A DNA stretch of 64,000 nucleotides from Absidia repens (Eukaryota > Mucoromycota > Mucoromycetes > Mucorales > Cunninghamellaceae). Below the pieces are notes generated by a model, which was given only the letters and a program-made list of their open reading frames with translations, did not search any database and was not told the DNA's origin. The stretch's first letter is position 1. The number at the start of each line of letters is the position of its first letter. Positions 1-11,975 of the stretch are shown here, piece by piece. The stretch is from the NCBI GenBank assembly GCA_002105175.1, contig MCGE01000008.1:1240001-1304000 (forward strand), read 5' to 3'. Both the position numbers and the translations under genes were made by a program.

Positions 1-1297
1 GAGGTTGCTGAAACCGTTGTCGCCTGATTCCCGTGGTAGCTTCGCGAAAGTAACCCTACGAGGTCCTTTGTCAGTGTTGCCTCTTTGTCGTGTGCTGTTG
101 CTTAGTTGTTTCTGAGATTGTTGATGATGATAGGTGTTGTTTTCGTTGTACTTGTCGTCGTTGCTGGTCTCTGGCGATGATGATCCGCTCTTCTTTTTGC
201 CCCGTTGCACCGGCGATTGAATGGAATGCCCCTTTTCCAAGGTTGGTATATTGGATATATTCAAAGTAGACAACGCTGCTGATGGTGGTGTTGTCACGTT
301 GTTGTTGGGGTCGTCCGTCAATACCTCACAACCATTGTCGATGATCTTGCTTGCGTCTTCTTCGTTACTGTTTTCGATGTACAGTGTCGTTTTGGGTTGG
401 TCTTGTCGCTGGGTATGAATCATCATGGTATCAGTTTTGGTATTGTTTGCTTGGTCTTGTTTTGTTGGAGGAGGAGGTATGAATGTAAATTCTGTCGACA
501 CCGGCATTGATTGTTGAAGAGATGATGATGGCTGATTGATTTGTACTCGTGGCGGTCGTTGAATTTGTTTGCGCAACGTTGTTGGTAGTGGAAGTATTTT
601 TCTTTGAGGTGTAGTTGGAATCGTGTTTGCTGAATCAGTTTCCGGGACAATTGGTATTTCAAATTTGTTGAGTGACGGTTGCATCTTCGATAAGGAGGAG
701 CCATGATTGGAGGATGACTTGTTGAAATCAAATAGAAAACTGTCCTTGAAAAGAGATAATGGCAAAGCTGGCTTCGGAGTGCTTGACATGGAAAAGGCAG
801 GATATTGAGAATCAATAGTGTCTGTTGATTTTCGCCGGAAAAACGAACGGAGCTTGTCAAATTTTGGAGGACGCATGCCACGTTGAAGAGTTGGGAGATA
901 GGCTGCACCACGGTTATAATCAGTCCCCGGTCGTGTTGATAAGATTTCAGAGTTCGCGCCTATATAAAATCAAAGAATAATTAAGCACAAAGGACGACAC
1001 TGAGCAAACAGTTGTATCAAATTACCTGGTAGAGATCGTAAGCCCAAACGACTTTCTTCGACGTCTTTTTCCATAGGTATATTCTTCAGTTTATTGTGTT
1101 GTGTTTCAGAGCCCTATAAGAGAGAAAAGAATTGGTTTAGAATCGTTGTTATGCAGTTCATTTTTTTTGTCACTCACCGAAAATTGGCTGTCCTCCAGAT
1201 TCAACGATTCAAGAGTCAAGTCAGGTGAAGAAGATGTCGAAAGTGGCTCAATGATATCGTTTTCTTGATGAAGCGTAGAAGGAGCCACCTGCCCCAT
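1..1297 (-). CDS. Disordered protein of unknown function, 5' part only (runs off the left edge)
   Basis: Unrecognised gene; its 3' end lies outside the window. Three exons read on the minus strand: 1297-1178, 1113-1026 and 959 to beyond base 1, with GTGAGT and GTAATT donors and matching phases (0, then 1). The last exon stays open for more than 950 nt, which no other frame explains as well. The protein starts MGQVAPSTLHQEND and is rich in Ser, Pro, Gln and Asn, with no membrane segment or folded domain visible. Short motifs seen: FFRRKSTD (basophilic-kinase type site) in exon 3, a PPPP run, and near the window edge RRVTF, which fits the RVxF docking pattern of protein phosphatase 1. It shares a short divergent promoter with SF3B5. 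A signalling or scaffold role would be inference only. Confidence 0.6.
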
Positions 1298-1473
1298 AGT
1301 AAATGAAGTAGAACCAGGAGGGTGTTAACGTGGTATACAGTTACAATAGTGAAGAGAGTAAAAAGGAGGAAGAAAAAGAAAAAAAGGCGGAATTTAAAAA
1401 GATTTGATGTACTTCTGTGGCGGTCCAATTGTTTGTTTTTTCTTCTCTATTTTTTGCTACCTATTAAAGAAAA
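1298..1473. promoter_or_regulatory. Short divergent promoter between the unknown gene (-) and SF3B5 (+)
   Basis: The two start codons lie only 176 bp apart and face away from each other, so both promoters and 5' UTRs must fit here. The stretch has purine- and pyrimidine-rich runs but no clear TATA box. Confidence 0.5.
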
Positions 1474-1995
1474 ATGGTATGTCTAAACCCAAAAGATTGA
1501 TTGAATGTAATACTCATAATTTGTTTTATAGGATCGCCTTAATATAAATAGTCAAGTAGAACACTGTAAGTATACTAAGCAAAAAGATAGTAAAGGCCAT
1601 GTTATACTAATCGCTAGTTTTCTTTTCTGATGTAGTGCAATCTAAATATATTGGTACTGGACATGCAGATACTATCAAACAGTAAGCACCCAATAAATAA
1701 TGGTATTCGATTAGATATTGATTTTACTTATTATTATTGCAATACAGTGAATGGCTTTCCAACCAACATAGAGATACTTATGCTTCGATTATCGGTCATA
1801 ACTCGCTTTTGTCATACGTGTCAGTAGCCGAAAATGAATGTACTGCTCGGGTGAAATCAAACTTACTGGAGGTAATGATGCACTTATTATGGGTTGGTTG
1901 TTGTTTTTCTTTGATTACTCACTATAAATATTGCTATTTATTTGTAGAAAATGGTGATGCCTTGTGGTCCTCCTCCCGCACGCGAAGAATCTTGA
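1474..1995 (+). CDS. SF3B5: Splicing factor 3b subunit 5 (SF3B5/Ysf3 homologue)
   Basis: Small structural subunit of the SF3b complex of the U2 snRNP, which holds SF3B1 at the branch site in the nucleus. Five exons: 1474-1476 (ATG only), 1532-1565, 1636-1681, 1748-1871, 1948-1995, giving about 84 residues, close to the family's usual 85 or so. The spliced protein starts MDRLNINSQVEHLQSKYIG and contains HEWLSNQHRDTYAS and SVAENECTARVK, then ends MPCGPPPAREES. These match the family's WLVNQHRD, AENE.ARV and MPCGPP signatures. Splitting the gene after its ATG with tiny exons is unusual for an 84-residue protein but every phase fits. A possible AATAAA poly(A) signal lies near 2132. Identification is from family knowledge and is strong. 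Confidence 0.93.
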
Positions 1996-3120
1996 TTTTT
2001 TGAATCAATCGGCGTTCCCCTCCCCTATCACATTCCGTCACTTACGCTTCTGTTGTCATCTAGTCTTTTCATCTTTCTTACCCTTATTTTGTAGATAGTT
2101 TCTCACTTTTTTTCTTATTATTTAAACAACTCAATAAACTCTATTATACTTCCAACTACATCTGTTTTCACCTCTGCGTGATAAAAGAAAAAAAAAATTA
2201 TTTGAAAATGGTGGGCGGGTGGGAATGATGAGTGATTAATGTGGTGAAATATCATTTCTTGGTCACAATAAGGCATATCATACATCTTGGCCACTGTGAG
2301 TGATGGAATTGAAACTATCGGCAGTAGTGATGTAAAATGCTGGATTTATCACTTCAACGAGGGGACGTACGATGGCTGAATGATGAATTTAATGTATCGG
2401 CGAGGTCGTTATATGTATTGATGAAAAAAGGGTGCCAGGTTTCGTTTATGGATTAGCACCATGTGATTTATTTAAGACAACAGGACTCCCTAGACATTGT
2501 TTAGCTCGAAAAAATTACTCTCTACTTCACCAACCGCTAATTTTTAGTGCACTAATGCTTAACAAATAACAAGCAATTTCTCAAGTGCTTTTCAATCAGA
2601 CTATATATTGATAGTATATGACTTTATGATTCCGTCCAAACTTACAAGTTTACAGTTCAGAAGAGAGTAAAATGAACTTTGGTTCTTCAATTTTAAAACA
2701 TTCTCACGCATTGCAAAAAAAGTGATATACTGGGTGTCAGAGGGTGGTTATTGATTTTTGGTTTTTAAAATATATATATATATATATACAGGTGTTGGGT
2801 ATATAAAGCATGTGTGTCTGGGAGAAATCAGGCATGCGATACGACCTATGACAATTAATATGAACGGTAGAAAAGGAATTGAGCTACGATTCATATTAAG
2901 CGAGGTAGAACAGCAAACCAGTGACTAGGGCTCTAGTGGGGTAGTCATAAAATAGTGGAAAATACTCTACAGAGCCAGCTAAACTTACAATACAGCCTAT
3001 GTTCTCGAATATGCATGGTTATGTGATAATGGAATACATTTCATATAAAGTGACCTAGCGCAGCTAACACTTCACTGGGGTGTCCTAGAGGAAAAATAGC
3101 CGCAGTGGGGTAGGCTTGAA
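1996..3120. other. Intergenic, AT-rich, no gene seen
   Basis: Contains the SF3B5 3' UTR and an (AT)n tract near 2768-2789. From about 2880 onward it has weak, patchy resemblance to the outer flank of the R repeats (short pieces around a GTAGTCAT motif). I see no convincing coding sequence. Confidence 0.5.
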
Positions 3121-3862
3121 AGCCGGTGTTTCTGATGAACTCACAAAACAATTACAATAGAGGCTTGGCTCAGCATATGTTGGGTCAGAGTATGATTGAT
3201 AAAAATGCATATTTTATTGAAGCATATTGATACATACTAAAACTAAGAACGAGGGATTCATTATATTAAGGATCTGGTGGAGGTAGCATGAGGGGGCTGA
3301 AGGTGATTTAAGATGAGATTTAAAGAATGGTCATCACTAATCTGAAAAAAATCTGACAATACGACTATGGTAAATATTCTAGTATACTACACAATGCGCT
3401 AGAAATATTCTAGGTACATATCTGTTATTCAAGCACAACAACGGTCAACAAGAAACAACTGGGATTAATGGCAGTAAAAAAAGGGATCTATTGCGCAAAA
3501 CATGAGATAGACTAATGGGATACATTTATTGGCTGACGTAGAAAGAGAAATATTTTATTCAAATACAGGCTTTAAAAAAATGGGGATAAACTAACACTAA
3601 GCTAAGCTAAAGAGGGCTCCAAAACGTCAACTAACGTGGTCCCAAACCCTAGATCCAAAATGAAGGGTTTCCCCATGCATCTTGTAATCCCTGAGCAGAA
3701 AGCGCTTCTAAACTAGCCCTGACACTAATCTAAGATCAACATAACCCTATAGGAGTTGAATGGTGAAGAAAAATTAAAGGAAAAAAAAAAAAAAGAAAGG
3801 GGAGAAGGTGGGGCCGAGAAAAATTGAGTAAATAAAAATACACGTGGTCGGCGTTTGAAATA
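3121..3862 (-). repeat. Dispersed repeat R, copy R1 (minus-oriented mini transcription unit)
   Basis: Member of a family with ten recognisable copies here. Read on the minus strand it has CACGTG (3841-3846), a pyrimidine-rich stretch (3760-3815), a conserved core with a possible hairpin (3660-3676), then AATAAA (reverse complement near 3555) and further T-rich sequence. The left border is approximate, set by similarity to R3 and R6. It is a solo copy not flanked by B sequence. No ORF longer than a few codons is shared between copies. Confidence 0.7.
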
Positions 3863-4984
3863 TCGATTTTGGTTTTCTGGTAAGTGTCTTGATGTTACAA
3901 GCCAAAACCTACCAACTACAAACGCATAACGGCATTCCTTATGAAAATGGAGAACTAAACAACTTGACTTTATTCCTATTTATCCTTACTATATATATTA
4001 CGTGATTATGGTTATATTATCGACACAAATAATTAGTTAGCCCTGTCCGTGAGACCCAAATTGTTTTGCATTCTTGTAGTGCTGTACCATATGCCAATAA
4101 TAAAAATATTAATATGACTCAGTTACTGCTGTATATAATACAATCAGAATTAGCTTTTCTCATTGCTGTGTCTATTGCAACACATATTTGGTAGTGACTA
4201 TCCATGAAAAGGTTGATTTCAAAGAACAGCGTATACATATATGACCTGAGATGATATCATGATATACTATACATTAATTTTGCACCACCATCATTACAAA
4301 ATAAGCCAAATGCCTCTCAGTTTGGTTGGATATGAAAAAGTGATATAAATTGAGCGCATTAAAGAAGTATCATGAGGAGCCATTTGTGTATAATACCCAT
4401 AAAAGGAAACCCAGGTACAAACATTAGCCCTCTCATGAAAGTTATTATCAAGGTGACTGAATAAAATCGAATCAGTGAAAGAAAAAAAATCATATAACAT
4501 AATGTACTTCTTTTTGTAAAGTTTCCAATGTCAACGCCGGTCTGGACTTGGCTAATTTGTTTGATATGGGTGAATTGATGGTTTGGGCCACAAGTGCGTG
4601 AATACGCCTCTACTTCTCCGACCTCATCTACTACCATTATGCTCCGCCACACTAAAATCCTGTCGACGAACACCATACTCCGCTACTTTCATCCACTCAC
4701 ATCACGTAAAACCTCTCTGACTTTGTATTGTCCATTCATTTCCTCCACTCATATCACTGTATCCATGTCGCTGTTACAATGTTGGGGGTTATTTCCAGAT
4801 AAACCATAAGTAGCATTATACACAACAAAGCTGCGGTTTTTTTTTTCTACACATAAACCCCCCCACACACTCTGTTTTTCCACACACATATACCATGCCC
4901 ATTCAGCGAGACAATGAAAGGCATAAAAGAGAATAATTGTAAATAGACAAGACACGTTTAATTCTGATATAGATGCAATATAAA
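3863..4984. other. Intergenic, with a possible decayed coding patch on the minus strand
   Basis: Mostly AT-rich. Between about 4500 and 4760 the minus strand is less AT-rich and gives protein-like stretches in several frames (for example one starting MKVAEYGVRRQDF), each broken by stops. This may be a dead gene fragment or chance. Nothing else is supportable. Confidence 0.35.
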
Positions 4985-5240
4985 CTATGACAACTAACGC
5001 AAAGTCGAGCTAATGACACTATTCTAAAATGAATGCTAATTTGAGGACGGTCAAAGATCACGAATACAAAATGGAAGGGTTTCCCCATGATGTTTGTATT
5101 GCACTTTTCAAAAGGCCCCTGATTCAAGTTCTAACCACTAATCAAAGATCACTAAATCTGCAGTTGAAGTTGATGTTCTAAAAAAAAAAGAAACGAAAGA
5201 AAGAGGAAGAAAAAAAAAGGGCCAACAGAAAATTTAAATC
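4985..5240 (-). repeat. Dispersed repeat R, divergent copy R8 (second subfamily)
   Basis: Shares with R9 and R10 a core around the hairpin (5071-5088), including AGGGGC, a TTTTGAAAA-type stretch and ACAAACAT, which differs from the core of R1-R7. It has the pyrimidine-rich stretch at 5170-5225 (minus strand) but no recognisable CACGTG, so it is probably truncated or old. Confidence 0.55.
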
Positions 5241-6074
5241 CATGGAGGCGGAGTGCGAATGGTTCAGTCACCCTATTTTTCGACCTTCCATTTTTTTTTT
5301 TTAAAAACGTATCTATTGACGACGCGCTGAGCACGACGGTTGGGCCTCAAGGGGCCGCCCACCATAGTGCGAAATGGCGGAGGCTTTAATCCTATCCCAT
5401 CGAAACCCACACTTTAACCAAAAACTGTGACACCCAGTAAATCGAAAGATTTCCAAAAGCTCCAGCGGAGCGCCAGAGCGTTTATTTTAATATAAATAGA
5501 CAGACATTTTCGAAGAAATTATTTTTTCTTTAGTTTATTTATCAGTTTTCTCATTTTATCAAATAAAACTTAGTACAAAAGGGGTTTTTATAACCATCAA
5601 GTTATTTTTATTTCTATTTTGCTATAGAAATCCACTTTATTTTATTTTCAGAGTCACTTATACTCTTTTTTATTTTTATTGAACCAGCTAAGGTCAATAC
5701 TTCTACTTTGTTTTATTTTATTTTACTTTTCCAAGTTTATTTTTTATAAACTTTCTCTATAGTTGGACTTTATCTACAAAAGTTCTGGTGCTCACTACTC
5801 TCAATTCTATTTTTGTCCGAATCAGGAACAAGATATTTCAAATTCCGCCTAAGGAACAAATTTATTTTCAAGCTCTAAACAAGCAAAAGCTATACAAAAG
5901 GATAACTCAAGACATCCTATTCAACCCAGAAAAATATAAAAACCTACAAAAACACTACTCTGTTACAAGCTTCTTACCCAAATTAGCCGTAACAATTACA
6001 ATAACTATAACGAAATCAAGGGAATCATCGAGTTGAATGTCAGGAAATGAGACAAAAAGCAAAAAAGAAGACAT
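5241..6074. other. Intergenic, strongly T-rich
   Basis: About 5500-5780 is dominated by TTTTATTTT-like runs. An open frame at 5788-6036 has no ATG and no recognisable family. I do not call it a gene. Confidence 0.45.
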
Positions 6075-6148
6075 CGCCCCCGGGTGGGCTTGAACCACCA
6101 ACCTCCTGATTAACAGTCAGACGCGCTAGCCAATTGCGCCACGAAGGC
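6075..6148 (-). tRNA. tRNA-Asn (anticodon GTT)
   Basis: 74 nt, no intron, cloverleaf complete. The acceptor stem GCCTTCG pairs with CGGGGGC (G-T pairs allowed). D stem is GCGC/GCGC. Anticodon stem TCTGA/TCAGG encloses loop CTGTTAA, anticodon GTT. T stem is GGTGG/CCACC with loop TTCAAGC. Discriminator base is G. A short T run on the minus strand just past the 3' end (from 6066) may act as a pol III terminator. It sits upstream of TRM13 on the opposite strand, which looks coincidental. Confidence 0.95.
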
Positions 6149-6342
6149 CTTGTTGAAGAAAAAATTTGAAGGTCATATAAAAGAACAATATACGATTTTC
6201 GAAAATTCTTCATTCTGATTGGCTGGTAGATGTCGATGATACATGATTGAGTGGATTAGTTGTCGGGACACAAAATATGGGTTGAGCTCAATTTTTTTTT
6301 TTTTTTTTTTTTCAATTTCGACTTGTGTGTTTTATCGTTTCA

Positions 6343-8419
6343 ATGCCAAAAGATCCTTCCACGAAACCGTCCTTACGAAATCAACAATGGAAGAAAGGTG
6401 ACCCTATTCCACCACCTCCTGACAAACTTCAACAGTGTAAGAATACGACAGGATTTTTTTTTTTTTTTTTTTTAGGTTTCTAACAACTTCTTTTTTTTTT
6501 TTGTGTGTGTTTGATTCAATGGCTGACAGGTCAATTTTGGCTGCCTCGAAAATTACGTTATTGTCAATTGATTGCAAAGAAAACCAACCGTTTTTGTGGT
6601 GAACATATGGTAGCAGCTAATGAAGAAAACATAGAAGAAGGCCAACGGCGTGTGCCTTGTCCGTTTGATCCTTCTCAGTAAGTGCTTCCTTTTTTTTTAT
6701 TTTTTAAGCGACAGGATTTGACCGCTCACCTGGCCTTTCCTTTTCGCCTCACGCTAAAACATAAACACAATTGCTCACCCAGTTTTTTTTTTTTTTTTTT
6801 TTTTTTTTCGTAGTTCAGTGATTCAAAAAGATTTAGACATCCACAAAACGAAATGTAACGCCAGACCACGATCGCCGGAACAACACTACGCTCTGAACGT
6901 CAACACGACTTTGCCATTATCAACAGAAGAACTGGCATTTCAACAAGGCATATTATCACACAAAGAATTAAAATCTCAACCATGGATTGCAAATATTCAC
7001 CTGAACGAGTTACCAAAACCGGATCTTGATGCATTAATTGGCAAGGTCCAGGCAGCTTACGATGCTCACGTCCCAAGTCCGATCTCCAAACGTGTTTTAT
7101 CTCATCCAGCAATTGTCACGGATGGAAAATCATCAAAATTGATCCGTCATTTACATCAACAAGTAAGAAAGGAAACAGAGGGAGGAGGGGGATGATGATG
7201 ATGATGGATGAATGAATTCAACTCTAATCATTATTGTTTTTTTATATAACTTGAAGTCATCGCTTTTAGGTCATATGCGTGATTGTGGCATGTTGGATGA
7301 CAAAAGTGCCTGTTTCGTGGAATTTGGTGCTGGCAAGGGTGAATTATCAGGTCATTTGAAGGAAGCTCTACAGGAAGAAAATGGCGAAGCAACCTATGTG
7401 CTAATTGATCGAAAAAATGTCAGAAACAAGGTAAAATAGAAAAATAGGCGATTTGCACGTGTGTATGTATGTACACCAACAAGGAGACCACCATGGTCAA
7501 ACGCAAAAAGTGTTACTCATTTTTTTATCCATTTACAGTATGATAAAATCTTATTAGGCAAATCTGCTCAGACATCCATTGTACAACGTGTGATGATTGA
7601 TATCAAGGATCTCCATCTAGGCAAGATAAAATCACTATTGACGGATCAAGAGAAAAAGAAGAAACCGGTGGTATGTCTCTCTAAACACTTGTGTGGAAGC
7701 GCTACTGATATTACACTGAAATGTCTCATGAACTATGTTGACGAAGAAAAGGCTGCTGGCAATAGGTAAAAAACAAAACAAAAAAACAAACAAACCTGGT
7801 TTAAAGCTATTCTTATGCTCATATATATATATCACTCTAGTTGTCCAGTGAATGGTATCATTATTGCTCTTTGCTGTCATCAAATGTGTCGATATGAAAT
7901 GTACCCAAATACAAACTACTTGGAACGTATTGGACTTTCGAAATTGGAATTTGATCAGTTATGTAAAATGACAAGTTGGGCTATTTGTGGGAGAAGAAAC
8001 GTGACTGATGACTTGGAACAAGAACACGCATTATTGTTGGAAGATGAAAAAGAAGATGATAATGGGTAAGTAACAACAACAGGGGTCAAGGGGGTAGAGA
8101 GAGGTGGTACAGATACACAGAATTATACTTATGCTTTTTTAATCTTATATGTATATATATTTCTCACCTACTTGTACTCACATTCATTATTGGTTTTTTT
8201 TTCGGGTCTGTCACACTATATGATTCTTTTAGGGGTCACTATTCCGGACGACATCACGAAGACCGAGAAAAGATTGGCTATCAATGTAAACGTGTTTTGG
8301 ATGCTGGTCGTCTTGATTACTTGGAACAACATGGATTCAAGGTGCATTTGGTTTATTATGTTGATCCCACTAGTACATTAGAAAATTGTGCCTTGATAGC
8401 TTTACCGCAGTTAGATTAG
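6343..8419 (+). CDS. TRM13: tRNA 2'-O-methyltransferase TRM13
   Basis: TRM13-type enzyme: 2'-O-methylation of nucleoside 4 in the acceptor stem of certain tRNAs (family knowledge). Seven exons: 6343-6436, 6530-6677, 6814-7162, 7257-7430, 7539-7765, 7841-8065, 8233-8419, about 467 residues. The N-terminus carries the CCCH-type zinc finger (CQFWLPRKLRYC followed by FCGEH), then a second Cys/His motif (CPFDPSH...HKTKC). The catalytic half shows the SAM-binding FVEFGAGKGELS, KHLCGSATD, and the family signature IIIALCCHQMC, followed by SWAICGRR. The C-terminus ENCALIALPQLD matches the family end. The first ATG giving an in-frame finger was taken as the start. The intron before exon 3 ends in a run of about 27 T. 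A possible AATAAA is near 8551. Confidence 0.93.
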
Positions 8420-8804
8420 ATCCCCCCTCTCATTATTTTTTAGAATAGATTCTTTGTGACGATCGTGATGGCTAATGGTATTGCCGTTCGATTGCTCCCA
8501 CTTTTTATGATAATTTGATTTTACCGTTGTCGTTATTGTTGTTATTTATCAATAAAGGTGTAGTTGAATTGTGATGTATAATTTGTCATTTTGCTGATTA
8601 ATTGAACTCGTCCTCTTTGGTTGGGCTTGATAGATCAGAAAAATCCTTGCACTCTGGATAAAACTTTACCGAAGTTAAGGCACACCTATCGAACTTTATT
8701 GTTATCTCAACTCCGACCGCCTTTTAAAAATACCCTATATTTTTTCTTTTTCTTTCTCTTTTTTCTCAGTTTTTTTTTTTTTAATTATTATTAGTTATTA
8801 TAAA
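8420..8804. other. TRM13 3' UTR and promoter of the MFS gene
   Basis: Contains an AATAAA near 8551 and pyrimidine-rich runs (8735-8785) just before the next start codon. No other feature seen. Confidence 0.5.
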
Positions 8805-11127
8805 ATGACCAATGTATCTGATGGAAACGGTAATTATTGGTTATATATACATGTATGTTGTATATCATATTCATTCCCCCTTTTTTTTTATTCAAATAGG
8901 AACACATTCACCAATGAACAGCATTGATTCGACGATTGGACATCTGTCAAGCAGCAATAGTAATGATGATGATGGCTTATCTACAAAGGATGGAAATACT
9001 ACAATGATTTCAATGACAGATCAGAAAATAGTCACTGCAGATAATGATCCCAAAAATCCGATGGTAAGGTTTTTTTTTTTTTTTTGCTGCGGTAATTGAA
9101 GAGGTAAAAGTATATGCCACTAACTAAACTTATTTAGAATTGGCCCAAGAAGAAAAAATATGTCAACTTTTTCATTGTATCTGCTATTTCATTTATGGGT
9201 TACTTCTCGTCTGCCATATATGTAAGTTTGAAGATGTTACTGATTATGGTAATTGATCTGGATGATGATTTCTCACACAATATATTTTTCATATACATAT
9301 ATAGATGCCAGCAACAGAGCAAATTCGGGCCTACTTCGACACTGATTTGACTGTAAGTGGGAAAAAAAGAAAGTGAAATCAGTGTGGGGAAATTTGAATT
9401 CCCGCTAGCTCTTCCATATGATGCTCTCCTGATTCCTTTTTTTTTTTTGTATTTTTTAGATTATCAATATCTCCATCGCCTTCTTTGTTCTCTTCCTTGG
9501 TGTTGCGCCCTTATTCTTTGCACCTTTAAGTGAACGTATTGGAAGAAGGTAAGTCCAAGCACTCTCAGTTTATACTTGTCATTGCTATACTAATCTATGG
9601 ACTCTCAAATCTGTTATGTAACGATAGGTGGATCTATTTGACGGGTACATTTTTCTTCACTGTATTTACTATATTATGTGGTACTTCTACGAATCTTGGA
9701 GCCTTTATGGCATTTCGTTTAATCCAAGGTATCTTTGCAAGTGTGGGAATGGCTATTGGAGGTGGATCGTGCTCTGATCTTTTTGATACCCATGAACGTG
9801 GAACTGCAGTGTCACTTTATATGTTTGGGTAAATATATATGCCAGTGTTTATACTGTATGGACTTTTTATTAACATTTTTTATATCCTATTAATTCCACA
9901 GTACAATCCTTGGTCCGGTAAGAAGAAGAACTAACTGCTACATCAACTGCAATTACAGATAATAACTCGAACTCTTTCGATGTACTTTATATCATAGGCT
10001 GTAGCACCGATATCAGGAGGATACATTGCAAACTATCTCGGTTGGCGATGGATCTTTTATATCAAAACTATTTTGGGCGGTGTTTTGTTTATTTTGTCCT
10101 TTTTTTTCTTACAAGAAACTCTGTATGTATCTCCTGATGCCCTGCCACTGCCTTCTTCTGGAACGGTCGGATGGAAAGCACGTGTCGCAAATCTTAAATT
10201 TAATCCAGTAAGAAAAACAATAACAAAGCCTGCAATATATCCATTCCTTTACTAACTTTTTCCTCGTAGTTGGCAACTCTTGGGTTACTTCTCAGGCCGG
10301 AGATAGGATTGTTGTGTTTGGCGGTAAGTACCTTTTTTGGCTGGTTTTATCTACTAGTGACCATATTACCAGCCACATTCAACCGTTTATATGGGTTTTC
10401 GTCAGACACCATCGGGATCATGTATCTTGCTGGCGGTATAGGAAATACAAGTGGTGCGATTGTGGCGGGACTCATCTCGGATCGACTTTATAACTGGCAA
10501 GTGAAACGAAACAACGGAGCCCGTGTGATCGAATTTAGGTTGACGCCCATCTACTTTGGTATACCCTTTATCGTCATTGGTGCTTTGCTTTATGGTTGGG
10601 CCCTACAATATGCATTGAATCAATTTGTTCCTTTAGCAGGTTATCTTCTCTGTAAGGCCCCCAAAAGAATAATGCCAATATATATGGAATTCCTTATTTT
10701 TTTTTTTTTTTTTTTTTTTGCAGATACCTTTGGAACCATGCTGACTATTACGATAAGCAACACATATCTTGTCGAGTCATTCTTAAGCCGATCTGCTTCA
10801 GGTAATAACAATTCCTCCTTCCAAAAAAAGAACGAATGTGAAAAATTGACATTTTGTCATGATATTATAGTTGTGTCGGTGAACAATTGCTTACGCAATG
10901 TATTTGCAATGTTTTTCTCATCGATGGCTGTCATTATTCGTAATGGCCTCGGTGATAATTGGACATAGTAAGTATAAAAGTGATGGTGGGAATATTCTTT
11001 ATTATTCACACTGACGGATGTTTATTTTTATAGCACGGTTGCGGCCATCACATGTCTCTTGATGTATATTCCTACTTTCTTGGTGCAAAAATATGGCTCA
11101 AAATGGCGGCCAACTGAACCTTTATAA
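8805..11127 (+). CDS. Major facilitator superfamily transporter, DHA1-like (12 TM)
   Basis: Proton-coupled exporter type of the fungal drug:H+ antiporter-1 group; the substrate cannot be read from sequence. Twelve exons: 8805-8829, 8900-9063, 9138-9221, 9305-9352, 9460-9548, 9628-9828, 9902-9917, 9998-10207, 10270-10651, 10724-10801, 10871-10967, 11034-11127; all phases agree, about 495 residues. A hydrophilic N-terminus rich in Ser/Asp is followed by the first TM (FFIVSAISFMGYFSSAIY). The loop motif SERIGRR is MFS motif A and LGPAVAPISGGYIANYLGWRW is motif C-like, typical of antiporters. QETLYVSP and the cytosolic loop separate the two six-helix halves. Exon 7 is only 16 nt. One intron ends in a T run of about 20 before its AG. 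Membrane location (plasma membrane or vacuole) is undecided. Confidence 0.88.
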
Positions 11128-11440
11128 TACAACCATCCTAGCTTATTTATCCCCATTTAGTATATTATTTTTAGTGTGCTTTTACTTTTATTCTTCAATC
11201 TTTATATCCCATTATTCATACATTTATATACAACTCACATTTTTATCACGTTACTTTTTCTTTCTGGCACTGTTGCACTGTCGGACAATAAAAACCAAAC
11301 TTTTACTCACGCTGCATGAATTTGCCCCCAAAATACAAACCCATGTCAAAGCATTTATGTTAGTTATAAATAAACGAAGAAAGAAATATCGTTTGATTAG
11401 GTAGATTCTTTATTCAATCAAAGAAATAGTAATTACAAAA
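11128..11440. other. MFS 3' UTR and promoter of the coiled-coil gene
   Basis: Two AATAAA signals (near 11285 and 11368). An overlapping open frame (11093-11404) is an out-of-frame shadow of the MFS end plus UTR. Confidence 0.5.
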
Positions 11441-11875
11441 ATGTCAATGTCAAAGGAACTTGGTAAGTGATTGCCCTCCTCTAAAAAAACTATGGATAAT
11501 CGCTGATTTTTTTAATTAGAGCAAGTCCACGAGCAGTTGGTTGGTATTGCCCAGGATTCTCAACAACTCTCCCGTAAAGGTTACGATTCATATGAAGTAT
11601 TAAAACTACAAGTAAATATATAAATCTTCAAATGATAACCAGGGTTGCTATGGGTACCTGTTTTTATTCTGTGTATATTTTTCCCTTCCTGTATTTTGTA
11701 GAGACGATTAAGTGATGCTGATGCAAGTTACTACAATGGAAAGCTTGACAAGGATTATGAATCTCAAGGACAAGCCCAAGTATCTGATGAATTTCATAAA
11801 GTCCATCATATCCTTCACTCTATGCTTGAACGCGTTGATTCGAAAGAACAACAACAGCAAGCAAGCGGACATTGA
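11441..11875 (+). CDS. Small coiled-coil protein, unknown function
   Basis: Three exons: 11441-11462, 11520-11611, 11702-11875; 95 residues with consistent phases and good GTAAGT/GTAAAT donors. It starts MSMSKELEQVHEQLVGIAQ and continues with long charged helices (YEVLKLQRRLSDADASYYN, FHKVHHILHSMLERVD), ending in a Gln/Ser-rich tail. Heptad-like spacing of Leu/Val suggests a coiled coil. No Cys, no membrane segment. Small helical proteins of this kind are often subunits of tethering or kinetochore complexes, but no family is recognised and that is inference. A possible AATAAA is near 11903. Confidence 0.65.
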
Positions 11876-11943
11876 AACATCACACTGCCCTTTTTTTTCT
11901 GGAAATAAACACATTTGTATTCTTTTTTTTTTCATTTTCATTT

Positions 11944-11975
<32 letters not shown>

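Noticed and set aside
423..911. 162-codon minus-strand frame starting MVQPISQLF
   Set aside because: Starts at GTG and is out of frame with exons 1-2 of the gene; the alternative frame is open to the window edge and splices cleanly.
5788..6036. 82-codon plus-strand frame upstream of the tRNA
   Set aside because: Begins with GTG, contains no ATG, low-complexity ending and no recognised family.
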